Shown: positions 13,713-19,647 of the stretch, piece after piece
Layout of the letters: each line of letters begins with the position of its first letter
How positions within the stretch are numbered: position 1 is the first letter of the stretch
Assembly: GCA_035632315.1 (NCBI GenBank)
Contig: DASQGZ010000007.1
Span: 1 to 19,647 of the forward strand
DNA from: JAFDZW01 sp035632315
GTDB lineage: Bacteria > Bacteroidota > Ignavibacteria > Palsa-1295
Length of the DNA stretch: 19,647 bases
Direction of reading: 5' to 3'
Translations under genes and position numbers: made by a program
Notes under the pieces: generated by a model
Database searches by the model: none
What the model saw: the letters and a program-made list of their open reading frames with translations, nothing else
What the model was told of the DNA's origin: nothing

Positions 13713-14699
13713 TTATGCGTACGGTACTTCTTGTGCGTGTGAAGGGCTTCTAAGCGCTTCGCGAACCCAATGCCCATGCTGTTCAGCATAGCGGCGGACA
13801 GCCATTCGCTCCGCATTGCACGGTCCGTCGCCGTTAATCACACGGAAAAATTCGTCCCAATCCGGTTCGGTATATTCCCATATACCAGTTGCTTCGTTCT
13901 TTTTCAATTTCGGATCGGGGAGCGTAATGCCAAGCTCCCAGATCTTCGGAACGTATTGTTCGAGAAATTCCTGCCGCATATCTTCGTTTGATGCCATCTT
14001 CACTTTCCAGCGCATCAGCCGTTCGGTATGGACAGATAATTTATCCGGCGGGCCGAAAAAATGCATCATTGGCGGCCACCACCGATTAACGGCGTCTTGC
14101 AGCATCTCACGCTGTGCCGGCGTTCCGGTAGCAAGTGCGACGAATGCATCGTAGCCCTGTTTGAGGTGAAACGATTCTTCATAACAAATTCTTTCGAGCG
14201 CACGGCAATATGGTCCATAGCTGCCTTTTGCATTCGCAAGTTGATTGATAATAGCGCCTGCATCAACTAAAAATCCGATGACGGCAATATCCGCCCACGA
14301 TTTCGCAGGATAATTAAAGATATTGCTGTACTTTGATTTTCCGGTCAGGAGATCACCGATCATTGCTTCACGTGTTTTGCCGAGTGTCTCGGCGGCGGAG
14401 TAGAGGAGATGTCCGTGTCCAACTTCGTCCTGGACTTTTGCAACAAGTGCGAGTTTCCGTTTGAAACTCGGAGCGCGTGTGATCCACGTGCCTTCGGGCA
14501 ATGCACCCATAATTTCGGAATGCGCGTGCTGCTCGATCATACGGGTGAGCTGCTTACGGTATTCTGCGGGCATCCAATCGTCCGGTTCGATCTTTTCGCC
14601 GCGGGTGATACGCGCTTCGAACGCTGCAAGCTTTTCCTCGTCTTCATTTTCGACCGATATTGGCTTTGCGTCTTTTTCTATATATGCGTTTCCGTACAT
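13713..14699 (-). CDS. paaA: Phenylacetyl-CoA epoxidase catalytic subunit PaaA
   Basis: 328 aa, slightly longer than E. coli PaaA. The catalytic subunit holds the diiron centre that epoxidises phenylacetyl-CoA with O2. Visible ligands are the two E-x-x-H motifs, E92-V-G-H95 (in DEVGHGH) and E175-S-F-H178 (in YEESFH), with candidate carboxylates E62 and D146 on intervening helices. The CoA-side motif TWITRAPSFKRKLALVAKVQ precedes the first motif. It starts 14 nt after tetR and is the first enzyme gene of the operon. Electrons normally come from PaaE, which is not in this window. Confidence 0.95.
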   Translation of the reverse strand: MYGNAYIEKDAKPISVENEDEEKLAAFEARITRGEKIEPDDWMPAEYRKQLTRMIEQHAHSEIMGALPEGTWITRAPSFKRKLALVAKVQDEVGHGHLLYSAAETLGKTREAMIGDLLTGKSKYSNIFNYPAKSWADIAVIGFLVDAGAIINQLANAKGSYGPYCRALERICYEESFHLKQGYDAFVALATGTPAQREMLQDAVNRWWPPMMHFFGPPDKLSVHTERLMRWKVKMASNEDMRQEFLEQYVPKIWELGITLPDPKLKKNEATGIWEYTEPDWDEFFRVINGDGPCNAERMAVRRYAEQHGHWVREALRSPSHAQEVPYA

Positions 14700-14713
14700 A
14701 CTTATTAATTAAT

Positions 14714-15289
14714 TTACTTTTTTACAATTCCATCCAATAGTATTTTTCTGATCAGATCTGCCATTGCACTCGGCGAAACTTTGCCGTTCGGGTTATACCA
14801 TTCGTAAGTCCAGTTGATCGCTGAAAGCAGCGTGCGGGCAGTCAGTGTCGCATCGAGCGGTTGGAATACACCAGCGCGGACGCCTTCTTCGATCACCGTA
14901 TGAAAAAGCTTTTCGTAGCGGCGGCGCATCAGTCTAAAGTCCCCGAGAAATGGTTCACCGAGATGCCGCCATTCGTGCAGGAAGACGGCAGACGCATTCG
15001 AGTTCGCCGCGATTACCCCCAGATGCGCTTCGATCGCATACCGGAGCTTTTCTACCGGTCCCAAACCCGACTCTTCGATCGGTTCGATCGCTTGGAAGAA
15101 TGACTCCGCCATCGAAAAACAAATGTCTTGGAGGATCTCTTCTTTCGAAGTAATGTGATTGTATAGGCTGGCGGCTTCGATGCCGAGCGAATCGGCAAGC
15201 TCGCGCATCGAGGTCGAAGCATAACCATGCTCGCGAAAGAGCTGCTCGGCGACGAGGCGTATCTGGTCTTTTCTTGGTTTTGCTTTCAC
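14714..15289 (-). CDS. TetR-family regulator of the paa operon
   Basis: 191 aa. The N-terminal helix-turn-helix (about 12-50) reads VAEQLFREHGYASTSMRELA then SLGIEAASLYNHI, the typical TetR order with Y-x-H in the recognition helix. The C-terminal helices form the ligand pocket and dimer face, with an HEWRHLG motif seen in acyl-CoA-responsive relatives. It heads the paaABCD operon and is divergent from the thiolase gene. The inverted repeat at 15295-15312 is immediately upstream. In other bacteria PaaR-type TetR repressors respond to phenylacetyl-CoA; the ligand here is inferred. Confidence 0.9.
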   Translation of the reverse strand: MKAKPRKDQIRLVAEQLFREHGYASTSMRELADSLGIEAASLYNHITSKEEILQDICFSMAESFFQAIEPIEESGLGPVEKLRYAIEAHLGVIAANSNASAVFLHEWRHLGEPFLGDFRLMRRRYEKLFHTVIEEGVRAGVFQPLDATLTARTLLSAINWTYEWYNPNGKVSPSAMADLIRKILLDGIVKK

Positions 15290-15294
15290 AGACT

Positions 15295-15312
15295 AACTAA
15301 CAACCGTTAGTT
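15295..15312. promoter_or_regulatory. TetR operator-like inverted repeat
   Basis: AACTAAC (15295-15301) and GTTAGTT (15306-15312) are exact complements with AACC between. It sits 5 bp upstream of the tetR start and 103 bp before the thiolase ATG, so a dimer there could repress tetR-paaABCD and perhaps the divergent operon. Size and symmetry fit TetR sites. A second, shorter repeat GTTCTC/GAGAAC lies at 15320-15341. Confidence 0.7.
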
Positions 15313-15319
15313 TAATGAA

Positions 15320-15341
15320 GTTCTCCACAACCTGCGAGAAC
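15320..15341. promoter_or_regulatory. Second short inverted repeat in the tetR/thiolase interval
   Basis: GTTCTC (15320-15325) and GAGAAC (15336-15341) are complementary across a 10-nt spacer. It may be a second binding site near the TetR operator; six-base arms are weak evidence. Confidence 0.25.
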
Positions 15342-15415
15342 ACCACATCGTAAAACTAATTTCGAGACATAATCTTCAATTTTATTGTTTTATTGTTCTA
15401 TCACGAAAATCAGTT

Positions 15416-16591
15416 ATGAATTCAGTTGTAATTTTATCAAGCGCGCGTACTCCGATCGGGAATTTTATGGGTTCGCTTGCGGAAATGACCGCCCCGCAGC
15501 TTGGTTCGGTTGCGATCAAAGCGGCAATCGAGCGTTCGGGCGTGAAGCCAAATGAAATAAACGAGGTATTGATGGGCTGTGTGCTCACCGGCGGCATTGG
15601 CCAGGCACCGGCGCGGCAAGCGTCGCTTGGCGCAGGGATACCCGACACCGTGCCGTGTACGACCGTCAATAAAGTCTGCGGTTCCGGAATGAAGACGATC
15701 ATGCTTGGCACGCAAAGCATCATGACGGGTGATAACCAACTTGTTCTTGCCGGCGGAATGGAGTCGATGACAAACGCGCCGTATGTCCTTCCGAAAGCAC
15801 GCGGCGGCTACAAGATGGGTAACGGAACAATGATCGATTCGATGATCAATGACGGTCTTTGGGATCCGTATAATAATTTTCACATGGGAAACTGCGGTGA
15901 GATCTGTGCCCGCGACGTGAAGATCACGCGCGAGGAGCAGGATGAATTTGCTATTCGTAGTTTTAAGCTTGCCAACGAGTCGCTCGATAAAGGGTATTTC
16001 AAAGACGAGATCGTGCCCGTGGTTGTGCCGAAAGGTAAAGAGACCATGATGGTTAACGAGGATGAAGGCCCGCGCAAAGTGAAGTACGAAAAAATTCCGA
16101 CGCTCAAACCGTCGTTCGACAAGAACGGTACGATCACACCGGCAAATGCGAGTTCGATCAATGACGGCGCGGCAGCAGTTGTGCTGGCAAACGACGAATA
16201 TGCAAACAAGAATGGATTGAAACCGTCGGCAAAGATCATTGCCTATTCAAGCTACGCACATGAACCGATATTGTTTACTACGGCTCCGGTCACGTCGATC
16301 GAACTTGTGCTCAAGCGCGCAAATATGACGGTCAAAGATATCGACCTCTTCGAGATCAATGAGGCATTCGCGGTTGTTCCGATCGCAGCGGAGCGGCAGC
16401 TCGGCATTCCGCGCGAAAAACTGAATGTGATGGGTGGGGCGATCGCACTTGGACATCCGATCGGTGCCAGCGGAACGCGCATCGTAATGACACTTCTGAC
16501 AGCGCTCAAAAAATATAATAAAAAGATCGGACTCGCATCGATCTGCATCGGCGGCGGCGAGGCGACCAGTATGATCGTCGAACGAATCTAA
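15416..16591 (+). CDS. atoB: Acetyl-CoA C-acyltransferase (thiolase)
   Basis: 391 aa, the usual thiolase length. It catalyses reversible thiolysis of 3-ketoacyl-CoA to acetyl-CoA and a shortened acyl-CoA. The nucleophile Cys88 is in VNKVCGSGMK, the base pair is His347 (ALGHPIGASG) and Cys377 (SICIGGGEA), and NEAFAVVP carries the conserved Asn. The sequence reads as a biosynthetic-type acetoacetyl-CoA thiolase, but beside paa genes it may serve as the 3-oxoadipyl-CoA thiolase (PaaJ). ATG at 15416 lacks a Shine-Dalgarno. It leads the plus-strand operon, divergent from tetR. Confidence 0.95.
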   Translation: MNSVVILSSARTPIGNFMGSLAEMTAPQLGSVAIKAAIERSGVKPNEINEVLMGCVLTGGIGQAPARQASLGAGIPDTVPCTTVNKVCGSGMKTIMLGTQSIMTGDNQLVLAGGMESMTNAPYVLPKARGGYKMGNGTMIDSMINDGLWDPYNNFHMGNCGEICARDVKITREEQDEFAIRSFKLANESLDKGYFKDEIVPVVVPKGKETMMVNEDEGPRKVKYEKIPTLKPSFDKNGTITPANASSINDGAAAVVLANDEYANKNGLKPSAKIIAYSSYAHEPILFTTAPVTSIELVLKRANMTVKDIDLFEINEAFAVVPIAAERQLGIPREKLNVMGGAIALGHPIGASGTRIVMTLLTALKKYNKKIGLASICIGGGEATSMIVERI

Positions 16592-16612
16592 TTTTTTATC
16601 AGTCACCGACAC

Positions 16613-17464
16613 ATGGCAATTCAGAAAGTAACAGTTATCGGCGCCGGAACGATGGGTAACGGCATTGCTCACGTCTTTGCGCAAAGCGGGTTTGCAGTTA
16701 CGCTTGTCGATATAAAAGATGAATTCGTCAAACGCGGGCTGGGTACCATTGCGAATAATCTCGCGCGCCAGGTCAAAAAAGGCACGATCACGGAAGAAGA
16801 ATCAAACGTGACGCTCGCGCGAATCACTTCTTCGACCGATCTTGCTTCGAGTACAAAGAATGCTGACTTCATTATCGAGGCGGCGACAGAAAATCTTTCG
16901 CTCAAGAAAGATATTTTTAAGACGCTCGATACGAATGCGAAGCCCGGTGTTATTCTTGCAACAAACACCAGCTCTATTTCAGTCACAGAGCTTGCGGCGC
17001 AAACTTCACGCGCCGAACGTGTGATCGGAATGCACTTTTTCAATCCTGTGCCCGTAATGAAACTCGTCGAGATCATTCGAGCGATCCAAACGACAAATGA
17101 AGTCTTTGCCGAAGTCAGATCTCTTTCTGAAAAACTTGGAAAAACACCGGTAGAAGTAAATGATTTCCCTGGCTTCGTCTCGAACCGGATCCTGATGCCC
17201 ATGATAAATGAGGCGATCTACTGTGTGATGGAAGGCGTCGCTAAACCGGAAGACATCGATACAGTGATGAAGCTCGGGATGGCGCATCCGATGGGGCCTC
17301 TGGCGCTTGCGGATTTTATCGGACTCGATGTCTGTCTCGCCATTATGAATGTTCTGCACGACGGATTTGGCGATACAAAATACCGCCCATGCCCGCTCCT
17401 GAAAAAAATGGTCGCTGCCGGAATGCTCGGTAAGAAGAGCAGTAAAGGATTCTATCAGTATTGA
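16613..17464 (+). CDS. hbd: 3-hydroxyacyl-CoA dehydrogenase (3-hydroxybutyryl-CoA type)
   Basis: 283 aa, the single-domain-pair short form. It oxidises L-3-hydroxyacyl-CoA with NAD(P). The nucleotide-binding motif is VTVIGAGTMGNGIAH (Gly10, Gly12, Gly15). Catalytic Ser120, His141 (GMHFFNPVPVMK) and Asn191 (FVSNRIL) match the clostridial Hbd triad spacing. It lies 21 nt after the thiolase gene and 6 nt before lgt. In phenylacetate degradation this step is PaaH; here it could serve that pathway, fatty-acid breakdown or both. Confidence 0.95.
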   Translation: MAIQKVTVIGAGTMGNGIAHVFAQSGFAVTLVDIKDEFVKRGLGTIANNLARQVKKGTITEEESNVTLARITSSTDLASSTKNADFIIEAATENLSLKKDIFKTLDTNAKPGVILATNTSSISVTELAAQTSRAERVIGMHFFNPVPVMKLVEIIRAIQTTNEVFAEVRSLSEKLGKTPVEVNDFPGFVSNRILMPMINEAIYCVMEGVAKPEDIDTVMKLGMAHPMGPLALADFIGLDVCLAIMNVLHDGFGDTKYRPCPLLKKMVAAGMLGKKSSKGFYQY

Positions 17465-17470
17465 TTCAGG

Positions 17471-18355
17471 ATGTATCCAATTCTTTTTAAGATCGGGCTG
17501 ATCAGCGTCTATAGCTTTGGGCTGATGATGGCGATAGCGTTCTTGACGGCGAATTATTTTTTCGCCCAGGAAGTAAAACGCCGCGGTGAAAATGAAAAGC
17601 TCGTGACGGCGATCACGATCATCGCACTTGTCGGCGGAGTTGCCGGCTCGAAATTGTTCTCTATTTTTGAGGACTGGGATGCATTCGTCAGGTTTCCGAT
17701 CAAAACAATCTTCTCGCCGTCAGGACTCACATTTTATGGCGGATTTATTGTTGCTACGATCGGAATATTAGTCTATTTACGAAAAAGAAAAATCTCTTTT
17801 TTGAAATTTGCCGATATGATCGCGCCGGTCGTTTTTCTTGCGTATGGCATCGGCCGCATCGGTTGTCAGCTTGCCGGAGATGGAGATTATGGCATTCCGA
17901 CAACCGAGCCGTGGGGAATGCACTACACGCTTGGCACGGCAAAGCCAACACTTGTTTTCGAGGAGTATTTTGTGCGCTTCCCGGCAGAGCGTACATTCTG
18001 GAAATACGATTCCCTCAGAGCGATCACGACGAGCGTTGATGCGCTCGGCCAGCAGGTGACGCGCTTTGATGAAGTCGTTACATGCCAGCCGACGCCGCTC
18101 TTCGAGACGATCATTGCCATAGTCTGCTTTATCATTCTTTGGCGCTCGCGAGAGAAATTATCATCGGTCCCCGGGCGATTATTTTATATCACGATCATTC
18201 TGATGGGCATCGAGCGATTTTTGGTGGAGATACTGCGCATTAACCCTCTCTACATAGGGCTGTCTATGGCGCAATGGATCTCGATCGCGCTTGTGCTCTA
18301 TGGGCTGATGATGCTTTCGAGGCGCACACTCGAGACCCCAAAAGCGATCCGGTAG
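17471..18355 (+). CDS. lgt: Prolipoprotein diacylglyceryl transferase Lgt
   Basis: 294 aa, an inner-membrane enzyme with about seven membrane helices. It moves diacylglycerol from phosphatidylglycerol to the lipobox cysteine, the first step for every lipoprotein in this window. The signature is GRIGCQLAGDGDYG, a variant of the GRIGNFIN motif that keeps the essential Arg. GLTFYGGF has Tyr where E. coli Lgt has essential His103, a change I believe is common outside proteobacteria. An insertion of about 45 residues separates PWGMHYTLG from PTPLFE. It begins 6 nt after the dehydrogenase gene, an unusual place for an envelope gene. Confidence 0.93.
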   Translation: MYPILFKIGLISVYSFGLMMAIAFLTANYFFAQEVKRRGENEKLVTAITIIALVGGVAGSKLFSIFEDWDAFVRFPIKTIFSPSGLTFYGGFIVATIGILVYLRKRKISFLKFADMIAPVVFLAYGIGRIGCQLAGDGDYGIPTTEPWGMHYTLGTAKPTLVFEEYFVRFPAERTFWKYDSLRAITTSVDALGQQVTRFDEVVTCQPTPLFETIIAIVCFIILWRSREKLSSVPGRLFYITIILMGIERFLVEILRINPLYIGLSMAQWISIALVLYGLMMLSRRTLETPKAIR

Positions 18356-18400
18356 AAACAAATAGAACATCTTAATTTTAGAGCGCTACATCCGTAAATA

Positions 18401-18667
18401 ATGGCATTACCTCAGGTTCAATTTATCACAAAAGAAGGCGGCTGTTCGCTTTGTGACGATCTCTTTGCCGAGTTAGAATCTGCTCGCGACTATACCGATT
18501 TCGATCTTGAGATCGTCAAGATCGACTATGACGACGAACTACGAAAAAAATATTGGGATAAAATTCCTGTGCTCATCATTAACGGGAAGGTCGCAGTGAA
18601 ATATCGAGCGACTCGGGACGAACTCATTCGTAAGATCGAAGGCAGATCGTTTTGGAAATTTTGGTAG
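18401..18667 (+). CDS. Glutaredoxin-like thiol-disulfide protein (DUF836 type)
   Basis: 88 aa with a thioredoxin fold. The redox site is C15-S-L-C18, and KIPVLIING supplies the cis-proline loop. The length and the GGCSLCDDL context fit the glutaredoxin-like DUF836 family; the substrate is unknown. No glutathione-binding extension is visible. It lies 45 nt after lgt, and the next gene begins on the base after its stop. Confidence 0.88.
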   Translation: MALPQVQFITKEGGCSLCDDLFAELESARDYTDFDLEIVKIDYDDELRKKYWDKIPVLIINGKVAVKYRATRDELIRKIEGRSFWKFW

Positions 18668-18838
18668 ATGAAATACTTTTTGAAATTTACTCAGGCGCTT
18701 GGTATTGCAGTCACGGGGCTCGGACTTGCTGCCGGAATTGCACGAAACTCGATGGGGGAAGAATATATGTATGCGAGCGCCGGGATCGCTCTTTTTTTTA
18801 TTGCTCGCTTTGTCGAAACAAGAATGTTTTCTGAGTAA
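18668..18838 (+). CDS. 56-aa membrane protein of unknown function
   Basis: ATG at 18668 immediately follows the TAG of the glutaredoxin-like gene. The product has two hydrophobic stretches, ALGIAVTGLGLAAGIA (10-25) and YASAGIALFFIARFV (35-49), with polar ends MKYFLKFTQ and ETRMFSE. No family is recognised, but contiguity with the upstream gene and normal codon use support a real gene. Its stop lies one nucleotide from the stop of the convergent surface protein. Confidence 0.65.
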   Translation: MKYFLKFTQALGIAVTGLGLAAGIARNSMGEEYMYASAGIALFFIARFVETRMFSE

Positions 18839-18839
18839 A

Positions 18840-19647
18840 TCAGTTGTGGCCGGTCAGTATCCAGCCGTTTTTACTTGCACTATATATCAAGGTCACCACA
18901 TCAAACAGATACCCGTTCGGAGTTGTGTATGGGTTAGCATTGCCGGTAAAAATCCGGCTTCCTGCAGCAGAGTTATTATCGTTATTCGTAATAGTCATTT
19001 GCTGTCCGGTAGAATTATAGAGCACGATGATCTTGCCGCTGGTGCCGCCTGAAATTCCGGTGATCACAAATGCCGCATTCGGTCCCGTAATCTGAATAAA
19101 TGAAAAAGCGCCGATATTTACATTATTATTATTTCCATTGGCCAGAGCGATCGGATGTTCGCGCAGCGCGAGATCGCCGCTCACATCGACCGTGGTATTG
19201 GGAGATGTCGTATTGAAACCAAGTCGTGAATTTGTCGCATCCCATGATACATTGTTCGACCAACTCCATTGGCCTGTCGTCGAACCAAGCAGTAGCGAGC
19301 CGTTCGCGCTCGGTGCGGCAGTCGGCATCGTATAGGTGATGTTCGATGATTGTGTTCCTGCTTTGAATGCAGTATATTTTGTATTCGCTCCGGGAAAACT
19401 AACCGCGCCGTTCTGTGCCTGATACAAACGAAGTTGATGCGTGGTGCTGTCAGTGCTGCCAATCCACAGATCGACATTTCCGAAGTAGGCAGTCTTTGAC
19501 GTGGTGATAAAAGCACTGTCAGCCGATCCCGTCCCGGCATTAAAGCCGAATGAACTTGCGCCGGTGATCCGTAAATATGCTCCGCCCGGGATAACGGATG
19601 CATCTCCGCCGATATAATTGTTGTTTCCGCCGCCTATCGAAGAAGAC
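18840..19647 (-). CDS. Large repetitive surface protein, C-terminal 268 residues only
   Basis: The frame is open from the right edge of the window to TGA at 18840, so the gene is truncated by the window. The sequence is Asn/Gly/Ser/Thr-rich beta strands such as DLWIGSTDSTTHQLRLYQ, YTMPTAAPSANGSLLLGSTT and WDATNSRLGFNTTSPNTTVD, a pattern common in long Bacteroidota surface proteins and phage tail fibres (the IG/LGFNTTSP unit resembles those preceding S74 tail-fibre chaperones). The last about 100 residues form a distinct end domain (GKIIVLYNSTGQQMTIT, LIYSASKNGWILTG). I see no Por-type (type IX) C-terminal sorting domain. The function is probably adhesion or surface coating. Confidence 0.85.
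   Translation of the reverse strand, partial: SSSIGGGNNNYIGGDASVIPGGAYLRITGASSFGFNAGTGSADSAFITTSKTAYFGNVDLWIGSTDSTTHQLRLYQAQNGAVSFPGANTKYTAFKAGTQSSNITYTMPTAAPSANGSLLLGSTTGQWSWSNNVSWDATNSRLGFNTTSPNTTVDVSGDLALREHPIALANGNNNNVNIGAFSFIQITGPNAAFVITGISGGTSGKIIVLYNSTGQQMTITNNDNNSAAGSRIFTGNANPYTTPNGYLFDVVTLIYSASKNGWILTGHN

Noticed and set aside
13816..14154. 112-aa and similar long frames antisense to paaA, and other long antisense frames in the paa and thiolase genes
   Set aside because: They mirror strongly conserved enzymes on the other strand and show no signature of their own.
16247..16684. Long antisense frame (145 aa) opposite the thiolase/dehydrogenase junction
   Set aside because: It spans two real genes on the opposite strand and has no domain or signal features.

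Overview
The window looks like a chromosomal segment from a Gram-negative bacterium of the Bacteroidota/Chlorobiota/Kapabacteria side of the FCB group. The grounds are many lipoproteins with Bacteroidota-like signal peptides, an OmpA-type lipoprotein with PD40-like propeller repeats, a repetitive 'GSLLLGSTTG'-type beta-strand surface protein, few Shine-Dalgarno sequences, and a couple of TAnnTTTG-like motifs. The phylum is an inference and the species cannot be named.

Layout. (1) 1-3365 is the accessory-looking part: tRNA-Ser(GGA) at 113-199, a 143-aa lipoprotein gene (290-721, +), a 509-aa helical-repeat protein of unknown family on the opposite strand (742-2271, -), a 624-bp AT-rich divergent intergenic region full of inverted repeats, then two tiny genes (2896-3075, 59 aa; 3114-3257, 47 aa) closed by a strong rho-independent terminator (3332-3360). 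The lipoprotein and both mini-proteins end in the same tail, [IV]-A-D-T-L-E-V-N followed directly by the stop. The DNA encoding that tail varies mostly at synonymous positions, so the peptide is what has been conserved. This is the main find: a possible peptide/sensor module in which tagged small secreted peptides and a tagged lipoprotein flank a TPR-like protein, reminiscent in layout of Rgg/SHP or Rap/Phr systems but with no recognisable relative here. The functional reading is a hypothesis.

(2) 3456-5015 encodes a Tat-exported flavin amine oxidase. Convergent to it is a minus-strand group: tRNA-Ser(GCT), a beta-propeller-like lipoprotein, a LiaF-like membrane protein, and a 59-aa protein that duplicates only the membrane half of the LiaF-like protein.

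(3) 7079-11283 is a cell-envelope cluster: a small exported beta-rich protein, an OmpA/PD40 lipoprotein, a 469-aa lipoprotein probably forming a barrel, and a 189-aa lipoprotein. The last three overlap by 1-4 nt and are probably translationally coupled. lipB follows.

(4) 12083-18838 is metabolic. A minus-strand operon tetR-paaA-paaB-paaC-paaD (phenylacetyl-CoA epoxidase without a paaE reductase gene beside it) faces a plus-strand set: thiolase, 3-hydroxyacyl-CoA dehydrogenase, lgt, a glutaredoxin-like protein and a 56-aa membrane protein. A perfect inverted repeat (15295-15312) next to the tetR start is the probable operator for the divergent pair. Epoxidase, dehydrogenase and thiolase fit the opening and closing steps of aerobic phenylacetate degradation.

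(5) 18840 to the window end is the C-terminal part of a large repetitive surface protein on the minus strand.
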